NCBI RefSeq assembly: GCF_905147045.1
Contig: NC_065902.1
Span: forward strand, 2,239,377 to 2,303,376
Direction of reading: 5' to 3'
From: Nymphalis io
Taxonomy: Eukaryota; Arthropoda; Insecta; Lepidoptera; Nymphalidae
DNA: 64,000 nt
Shown here: positions 58,601 to 64,000 of the stretch, piece after piece
Position numbering within the stretch: the first letter of the stretch is position 1
Layout of the letters: every line of letters begins with the position of its first letter
The notes under the pieces: generated by a model
Databases searched by the model: none
What the model saw: only the letters and a program-made list of their open reading frames with translations
Told to the model about the DNA's origin: nothing
Translations under genes and position numbers: made by a program

Positions 58601-61600
58601 CAAACAAAAACAATCTCTTTGAGTAATGACATTTTAATATCTAATTAAAATCTATTATCATAATATTGATATATGACATGTATTTTAATTTCATTTTTGT
58701 ATAATGTGTTTTGTAAAATGACAAACAGACGCAAGGCGTCATCCGCGATTGTGTTGTAAAATATTTTGTTTAAGTATATATAATTGTTCTTTTAAATCGA
58801 AACGTGATACTGACCATTAAGATAAATTTAACGATCACAAGTCATGTGAATTACACGCTTATTAGAAGTTTTTTTGGTAATAACCCGAAAACGAATGGTA
58901 ATCTTTCGATTGAAGTTACAATTTTTTGGATTACCATTGTTTAAAACTAAATGCTTCCAACATCGTAGTTTAATGGTACATGTTCAAAGCGTATATAGAA
59001 AAAATTTAATTAAACAGGATTAATATGTACAACTGAGTTACAATAATTGTACATTGAAATCATCAAACAATACTTGATACGTCATCGTGGACAATCACAT
59101 TACAATTTGACAGTCACAATGAGTGCTCGTAACTTTGCCTTTAAAGAAAACTTCAGCTTCGTAATTAATCAGTAATCAAGTGGTTAGATTATGAGGCCGC
59201 AGATCTTAAACTCCTGAGTTCAAACTACGTAGGGCCGATAAAGAAGCTATTGGATTTTTATCTCGTAATTTACTAAACAGTATTCTTAATTATTAATTTC
59301 ATTCAAACATTTTAATGAGAATTTTTATGAAAAACAAGGTATAAACTGTACCTCATATCAATAAGAAATGCACAAAATAGATACCAGTTTCGAATAAAAA
59401 AAATGTAGAACCTACATTATTTACGGACGCAAAGTGATAAGGCTTTTTTTATAATCATTGTCAAAGTCGTAAATTACCATGACGAAGAAAAGTTCAATGG
59501 CTGTTCACTCAAGTGTAAAAAATAAATCATTGGTTACGCTCAAAATTCTTACAAAATTTTGCTTCTTACCAATATTAGCGTTGTATCTCGAGACCATTTA
59601 ATTGTATAAATATCGCTTAAAGGCCAATTTTTCTGTTAACTCCAAATGTCAATTAAAGTAACGAGCTGGTTGGCGTGGTTGGTAGATATTTGCCTTTTGC
59701 GCCGCAGGTCATGGGGTCGATTCCCACCCAGAACAGGCATTTGTGTGTTGTATTTACAAAAAAATAGTAGTATATGTAATATATCAGTTGTCTGGTTTCC
59801 ATAGTACGAGCTCTGCTTAGCATGGGATCAGATTTCCTTGTGTGAATAATGGACCAGGATTAGTGTACCAGGATATTAGTGTCCCAGTGAAGACTACAAG
59901 CAGTTAATTAAACAGCTTTTTTTGTTTATTTCAATTTGAATAGGTACCAGGATTTACGGTACTTTTAGGTATATAAGTGATGGAAGTTGGCAATGTTTAT
60001 ACTCCCTTGCTTCGAATAGCTCGTAAAGAAATTGGTTCTGCGTCTGAACACTGTGCCGAATTTGCTGTCCCATGGAATTTGAGAGCGAGAGAATAGAGAG
60101 TGAAACTGAGTTTGCGCACACCCTTTGAACTATAATATATCAAGCATAGCTTGCTTATGTCCTTTGGGAATAGCTACCGTGTCTAAAATTAGACAGAAGG
60201 ACATCATCATCATCATCGCAAAGCCAAAATCTTCAACACACAAGTATCTTATCTCTGTTACCGAAGGTCATCTTTCCTAAATTTTATTTGACTGTATTAT
60301 TTACATAATTTTGTGGAAAAATATAAGGTAGGCATTTTTCAAATGCTGACAACTTGTAACTTTTTGATAAACAATATTATAAGTAAAGCCTTTTTTAAAC
60401 AAAAATGTCTAGAGTATTTAATTTAGCAAGGTTCAATTTCAATGTTTGCGGATGATAATATTATTAGCGTTAGACAAACATAAAAATATCGTTCAAGTTT
60501 TGTTTACTTAAAATTTTATCAGAAACCAAATTTTGAATACTAATAATAATACATTTATATCTTCAATTTTTTTTAAATAACTGTTTTCTAGTTTGTTATA
60601 AATCTTAACAATAATATAAATATATATAACAATACTGTGTTAGCCGAGATGGCCTAGTGGCTATAACTCGTGAATCTTAACCGATGATCGTGGGTTCCAG
60701 CCCGGGCAAGCACTACTGAATTTTCATGTGCTTCATTTGTATTTATAATTCATCTCGTACTTGACGGGGAAGGAAAACATCGTGAGGAAACCTACATGTG
60801 TCTAATTTCATTAAAATTATGCCACATGTGTATTCTACCAACCCACATTGAAGCAGCGTGGTGGAATAAGCTCCAAATCTTCTCCTCAAAAGGGAGATGA
60901 GGCCCTACCCCAGCAGTGGGACATTAACAGGCTGTTACTGTTAGTACGTATGTATTCACTAAAATTAATTTAAATATTCTCGAGACTAAAGGTAAATAAT
61001 ATATAAAGTTTGTTATTTTATTGGAAAAGCCATGAAATGTGATGACCTTTTTTAAGCTAATGGAATCGGTATTGGCCACAAACTTGTTACTTAGCAATCA
61101 TGATTTTCTCGTGACTGGTTTTAGTTGTTCTCAACAGAGTCGACTCAATTTTACAAGATATTATACCTCGCGTATGTATGCAAGCACCGTTGCACCTCTA
61201 TTCTCTCACTCTATAGTCCGATAGGATGACAATCTGATACGACCAAAGAGAGATCAGGTATAGCCAGCAGGTTAACGTAATTTCCAAGGCTCCAGAAGAT
61301 AACAATGCCAATTTCTAAACCCAACCCAGTAATAATTTTTCGACAGAGCAACCCAATAAGTTTTATTTCCGAAAAGTTGCTTCATGATCTTTAAACAAAT
61401 AGTAACTAAAAAACGAAGCCACTTTAAACTAAAATCAAAGATTCTAAACTACATACCAACATCCAATCCATTCGCCAACGCCCACTGTCCAATAGAAGGT
61501 GACCAGTTGGCTTTATAAAGTTGGGAGTAGCATGAACCTCTAGTAACATTGCCATCCAGACCAATGACTCCATACTTGGTCTTAACTCCTGTGAGGTATG

Positions 61601-61649
61601 ATGTAGCAGTACAAGCTGAATCCGGTACCTGAGCGTCTATGCAGTAGGT
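46373..61649 (-). CDS. alkaline phosphatase B, probably GPI-anchored membrane form (5' partial)
   Basis: Six exons are in the window (61649-61457, 58360-58191, 49953-49783, 49362-49197, 47578-47258, 46674-46373), 440 codons plus TAG. The exons for the signal peptide and GDGMS region must lie beyond 64000, since none are seen between 61650 and the edge. Visible active-site parts are VPDSAC (nucleophile Ser), VTHASPAG, FVEG, GRIDHAHHD, SSDHAHT and ETHGGEDV, all intact. The chain ends with a polar stretch and a hydrophobic tail (YYLLSLCAVILLVSEICL), a GPI-attachment signal, so the enzyme should be on the cell surface. Its intron 49954-58190 hosts an RTE LINE and several SINEs. It is paralogous and in tandem with ALP-A, about 8 kb upstream of that gene's start. 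Lepidopteran membrane ALPs are midgut brush-border proteins; expression here is inferred only. Confidence 0.9.
46755..46960 (-). repeat. SINE-III copy in the last ALP-B intron
   Basis: 'aatctgatacgaccggaaag', 'gagattcttcgacagaaaaac' and 'gggaattgaatccaggacc' follow SINE-III in reverse. A (TA)n tract follows at 46976-46991. Confidence 0.7.
47258..47578 (-). CDS. ALP-B exon with zinc ligands
   Basis: It encodes GRIDHAHHDSYAHLALDETV ... TLIVVSSDHAHTMTVAGYPS ... GNDILGVVDTAKGADGK ... DVTLHSEFSN. It corresponds to ALP-A exons 7 and 8 without the intron between them. It ends in phase 1 at AAT C|GTAAGT. Confidence 0.95.
48035..48175 (+). repeat. SINE-IV body without head
   Basis: 'ataagtatgtatttacaaaa', 'gtagtatataagttgtctgg' and 'gggatcagatgcc' match SINE-IV. 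Confidence 0.65.
48621..48714 (+). repeat. MITE copy
   Basis: 'gtcaatgctgtctcttcttc', 'tttcgaatatcaaattaatg' and 'gctagacaacg' match the MITE at 53466-53561. Confidence 0.6.
49197..49362 (-). CDS. ALP-B exon ending FVEG
   Basis: It encodes VFNSDDLPEYLLGLFQNDHM ... EVAIKMLSRNERGYFLFVE(G). It carries the magnesium-ligand Glu and ends in phase 1 at GAA G|GTAAAA. Confidence 0.94.
49783..49953 (-). CDS. ALP-B exon GGGRREF
   Basis: It encodes VIMGGGRREFTPNVTN ... DLWHEDKVDLNATHQYVTDR SELMK, 57 codons, phase 0 at both ends. Together with the next exon it corresponds to the single exon 6 of ALP-A. Confidence 0.93.
50274..50285. repeat. target site duplication, left copy (12 bp)
   Basis: 'ataaaataattg', repeated at 53457-53468. 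It is AT-rich, so some of the match could be by chance. Confidence 0.6.
50480..52084 (+). pseudogene. RTE endonuclease and N-terminal RT, one internal stop
   Basis: One frame runs from the leader to 52084, broken only by TAA at 51059-51061 directly after the endonuclease segment GDFNAKVGV. The frame continues with GESKVGPYGLG and the second half of the AP-endonuclease-like domain, then the RT N-terminus (NNKAPGDDGITTELLK). Confidence 0.8.
52189..52246. repeat. 29-bp tandem duplication within RTE ORF
   Basis: The unit beginning 'cacgtgtataagctgttctc' occurs twice back to back (52189-52217, 52218-52246). The length is not a multiple of three, so it shifts the frame. Confidence 0.95.
52221..53317 (+). 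pseudogene. RTE reverse transcriptase core in two frames
   Basis: Segment 52221-52688 carries the fingers and palm to TLDW; 52643-53317 resumes at ISHLLFADD. Compared with the copy at 1-1390, the stretch between LDW and the ISH/ITH motif is deleted, which changes frame. The C-terminus ends at a TAG where a Trp codon is expected. Confidence 0.8.
53457..53468. repeat. target site duplication, right copy (12 bp)
   Basis: The match to 50274-50285. Its last three bases are the first three of the MITE at 53466. Confidence 0.6.
53466..53561 (+). repeat. 96-bp MITE-like palindromic element
   Basis: The ends 'ttgtttag' and 'ctaaacaa' are inverted, and subterminal 'agttaaacaatgctg' pairs with 'cagtgtttaact'. 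Related copies are at 20960, 48621 and 57949. No coding capacity. Confidence 0.7.
53570..55784. other. AT-rich part of the ALP-B intron
   Basis: No coding sequence is recognised. 55030-55330 is the partner of the dispersed repeat at 37520-37850. Confidence 0.5.
55030..55330. repeat. diverged dispersed repeat, partner of 37520-37850
   Basis: It shares ordered blocks with 37520-37850, listed there. Unclassified. Confidence 0.4.
55785..55850 (-). repeat. SINE-II 3' fragment
   Basis: 'aacagcctgtgaatgtccca', 'ctgctgggctaaaggcctcc'. The (ACCGAA)-like tract before it is the reversed simple-repeat tail. Confidence 0.75.
56150..56450 (+). repeat. SINE-II copy, full length
   Basis: The head 'cgagatggcccagtggtaag' with B box 'gggttcaaacccgggc' is followed by the full body to 'cagcagttgaacattaacaa' and 'ctgttactgt'. 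Confidence 0.88.
56607..56735 (-). repeat. SINE-I fragment
   Basis: 'cactcacccttcaaaccgaa', 'gtattgctgttttgcgatag' and 'gcgcaaagccctacca' match the family. Confidence 0.65.
57141..57505 (+). repeat. SINE-III copy, full length (reference copy)
   Basis: The head 'gcctcgttggtctagtggct' with B box 'ggttcaattcccaggtcggg' is followed by the body with 'ctgtcagaaaattctcagta', 'ggtcctgcgcctgaactctt', 'gtgtttgcgcacacac' and 'aaaatcggtctggaggac'. The short minus-strand frames across it are by-products. Confidence 0.85.
57949..58035 (+). repeat. MITE copy, 3'-truncated
   Basis: 'ttgtttagcgagggattagt', 'taaacaatgctgacttcttc' and 'aataatgacagaaagagg' match the MITE family. The right terminal repeat is missing. 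Confidence 0.65.
58191..58360 (-). CDS. ALP-B exon THASPAG
   Basis: It encodes LVTTTRVTHASPAGMYAHTS ... CKDIAYQLITSNPGRQFK. The acceptor is 'cttaag' and the donor is AAG|GTATTT, phase 0. Confidence 0.93.
58370..59655. other. AT-rich ALP-B intron sequence
   Basis: No coding sequence is recognised between the two ALP-B exons here. A SINE-III head-like scrap lies at 59160-59280 ('caagtggttagattatgagg', 'ctgagttcaaactacg'). Confidence 0.45.
59661..59885 (+). repeat. SINE-IV copy
   Basis: The head 'gagctggttggcgtggttgg' and 'ggtcgattcccacccagaac' plus the body 'gtagtatatgtaatatatca' and 'gggatcagatttcc'. Confidence 0.7.
59970..60215 (+). repeat. SINE-III copy without head
   Basis: 'ggaagttggcaatgtttata', 'ggttctgcgtctgaacactg', 'tgagtttgcgcacacc' and 'aaaattagacagaaggac', then (CAT)n. 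Confidence 0.65.
60642..60945 (+). repeat. SINE-II copy, full length
   Basis: It runs from 'agccgagatggcctagtggc' through 'cgtgaggaaacctacatgtg' to 'cagcagtgggacattaacag' and 'ctgttactgtt'. Confidence 0.88.
61160..61350 (-). repeat. decayed SINE-III copy
   Basis: 'gacaatctgatacgaccaaa' and 'tttttcgacagagcaaccc' match SINE-III in reverse. Confidence 0.55.
61457..61649 (-). CDS. ALP-B exon with catalytic serine
   Basis: After 'tttctttctag' it encodes TYCIDAQVPDSACTATSYLT ... SCYSQLYKANWSPSIGQWAL and ends in phase 1 at GTT G|GTATGT. It is 193 bases, like ALP-A exon 4. Confidence 0.94.
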
Positions 61650-62534
61650 CTAGAAAGAAAAAAAAGGATAAGTAAATACGGTGTAATGTAAGAGCTCCTA
61701 AATCTCTCACTTCTTAGTCATAAAAACTAATTTTTAGACTTAAGCTTATTTTAATGTTATTTATGACCAGACCTTCATACGAAGTCGATCGTATTATTTA
61801 TAAGCCAAGCCAATATATCCTATGTCAAATGTTTGTCAAACATATGTTATTAAAATTGTATACATAGTTTCTAATAACCTTTATCTTTGTTTTTCATGAT
61901 GAGTATTATGTTTATTCAGAAGTATTTCGATTTTCAGTAAGAATGCCCGTCCATCTTCCTATGTCAAGATCATTGTCTTTTCAACCTTGGGTAACGTCGG
62001 ACTTACAATTAAGTGTCTAGTAATTTCCTATAGCGTTTCCTTCCTATCATTGTGTCAAGTTGCTCGCCGTCATACTGATTATAAACGTTTCCTGGGTTTT
62101 CTTTTGAACTAACAAATAATGTATTCAATAAAAAAAAACTAAAAATTTTTCTTGGTTATAAATCTAATTCAAAATATTTTGCGAAATTTAATTATTTATT
62201 TCGAAAAAAAATTGTACAACATTGAATAAAATAAGAAATATTAATAAAACTTAACCAACAATAGTTTCCAATATTAAATTAAAACCTATATTAAAGACAA
62301 ATATTAAAAGAAAGAACACGCAAGACACAATAAAAAAATCAATTCAATATATATATTAATAATGCCTGTTTGTGCTAAAGAGGAGGTAGACAACTTATAT
62401 TTATCAAATTCTTCGTGTAATATTCTCTCGACTTATGTTCGATTTTCGTCAATAACAAATCGGGGACGTTGATAAAAAAAAAGTGAATTAAAGTTAATAT
62501 AAACTAATAGTATAGGCCCATGATTTAGCTATTT

Positions 62535-62823
62535 TTTATAGAATAGGAAGGCGGACGAGCATATGGGCCACCTGATGGTAAGTGGACACCAACGCCCATA
62601 GACATTGGCATTGTAAGAAATGTTAACCATCGCTTACATCACCAATGCGCCACCAACCTTGGGAACTAAGATGTTATGTCCCTTGTGCTTACAAAATTAC
62701 ACTAGCTCACTCACCCTTCTAACCGGAACACAACAATACCAAGTACTGCTGTTTTGCAGTAGAATATCTGATGAGTGGGTGGTACCTACCCAGACGAGCT
62801 TGCACAAAGCTCTACCACCAGTA
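62535..62823 (-). repeat. SINE-I copy, full length
   Basis: It runs from 'tagaataggaaggcggacga' to 'cacaaagctctaccaccagt'. Confidence 0.9.
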
Positions 62824-63487
62824 GCTAGGCAATCATTTGCAATTTATCAATGCACATATTATCTAACATAATATGATCTTTGTCTTTATCAAATAACAGA
62901 TGAGGGTATATATTTCTGATATCGTATCTCGCACGACGAGTGAAATAATAAAAAATAAATTGTAATTTGATATGTTTATTTTTATATTAATGATATAAAT
63001 CTATACCAAAAATAAAATGTGCTAAATAACCATATAAGGCACAAGGGCATCTTGTAACGAGGTAATCCTCTGTTGAATACCAGTATTTCCCAATTTAGAA
63101 GATATTAAATATGTTATTGAAAAAATAATTCAAATATTGCTATCATTATAAGCGTACCAAAGATCGTAAAAAAATCCTATTCATTACATACCCCACCCAT
63201 TCACTTACACAGACAGAAAGAGAGACGAAACGAAAAGCTTAGATAATTCATTGAGTATATTATTACTTTTGTGTAAGTATATATATTGCAATAAAAATAA
63301 AAGTCGTTTAAGATTTGCATATTTTATTCCTTTGCGAAATCTTGTAATAAAGTTTATAATTTCTTAGTATCGCAAAGGTTAACAACATACTAAAAAACAA
63401 AACGCTCACTTTGAATATTCGTATGCACATTTGGTATGATATGAATACATTTCGAGCCTTTAAGTAATTAGTGGTAACTGCGGAGAT

Positions 63488-63763
63488 TTTTTTTACATAA
63501 AATATGTGGTCACCACCGCCCATAGACATTGGCAAGGTAAGAAGCCAGTCCTTAGATCTCCAATGCGCTGCCAACCTTGAAAAAGTAAGATGTTATGTCC
63601 CTTGAGGCTGTATTTACACTGGCTCACTCACCCGTCAAAGTGAAACACAACCTAAGCAGTCAGTCAGTCAGTCCTAAGCTTTGCTGTTTGGTGGAAGAAT
63701 ATTTGATAAGCGGGTGGTGCCTACCCAGACGGACGGACTTACATATAGCCCTACCAACAATTT
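63488..63763 (-). repeat. SINE-I copy, diverged, with small insertion
   Basis: 'gtggtcaccaccgcccatag', 'ccaatgcgctgccaaccttg', 'ggctcactcacccgtcaaag' and 'gtgcctacccagacgg' match the family. A (CAGT)n expansion at about 63656-63672 interrupts it. Confidence 0.7.
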
Positions 63764-64000
63764 CATAATAATGCTCAAATATACGCCCAAACACAAATTC
63801 ACTCTCTATTCCCTCACTCATAGAGCTCTGTGTCATTCTATTTTACAGATTTTGTCAAAGAATAAAGTGAAATAGATGACATTACGTCAGGTAACATATT
63901 CGTTAAAAAAAAAATATCCTGAAGCGATTCATTGATATCAAACGTAAGGTAACAAAAAATCAAATGTCATTGTTTGGAATCGTATCAAAATGATAATTTA

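Larger units (their letters stand above)
61655..64000. other. 5' side of ALP-B in the window: intron with SINEs
   Basis: I looked on the minus strand for the expected ALP exon encoding an IGDGMS-like motif and for a signal-peptide exon, and saw neither. Two SINE-I copies are present. Confidence 0.5.

Noticed and set aside
63308..63574. Minus-strand frame considered as a first exon of ALP-B
   Set aside because: It lacks a signal-peptide start and ALP motifs and overlaps a SINE-I copy.

Overview
The window is AT-rich animal nuclear DNA with spliced genes, from a lepidopteran and probably a butterfly. That reading rests on two intron-containing insect alkaline phosphatase (ALP) genes, several tRNA-derived SINE families of the kind common in Lepidoptera, and RTE, R1 and CR1/Jockey-like LINEs. 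Species cannot be named from the sequence alone.

Left part (1 to about 24 kb, + strand). A decayed RTE LINE runs off the left edge (1-1390). A compact gene at about 5988-8310 has a TATA box, an arthropod initiator, a signal peptide, a Lys-Arg processing site and a poly(A) signal. By a two-exon splice model it encodes a short cysteine-bearing secreted peptide that I do not recognise. A sequence homologous to its last exon recurs at 21670. Between them lie a 5'-truncated R1-like LINE on the minus strand (10189-12531) with a 14-bp target duplication, and many SINEs.

Middle and right part (24-64 kb). Two paralogous ALP genes lie head to tail on the minus strand. ALP-A (38302 down to 24278) can be read as nine exons and 510 residues with all metal ligands and the nucleophilic serine. 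It ends without a hydrophobic GPI-attachment tail and so looks soluble. ALP-B (61649 down to 46373; its first exons lie beyond the right edge) has a C-terminal hydrophobic tail and looks membrane-bound. This matches the linked soluble and membrane-bound ALP pair known from silkworm. The two copies share most splice phases but differ at two intron positions.

Between the ALP genes are a CR1/Jockey-like LINE 3' fragment carrying a local inverted duplication (39428-40745), a gag-like region and a possible LTR (40746-43250). A near full-length but inactive RTE LINE (50286-53456) sits in an ALP-B intron, bounded by a 12-bp duplication at the edge of a MITE.

Repeat naming used here: SINE-I is a ~295-bp poly(A)-ended element without a clear tRNA head, whose 3' end resembles that of the LINE at 39.4 kb. 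SINE-II has a tRNA head with B box GTTCAAACCC and a tail 'cagcagtgggacattcacag'. SINE-III has the tRNA head 'tcgttggtctagtggctt'. SINE-IV has the tRNA head 'ggttggcgtggttggtag'. Boundaries of degraded repeats are approximate. No CRISPR array, rRNA or intact cellular tRNA gene was seen.
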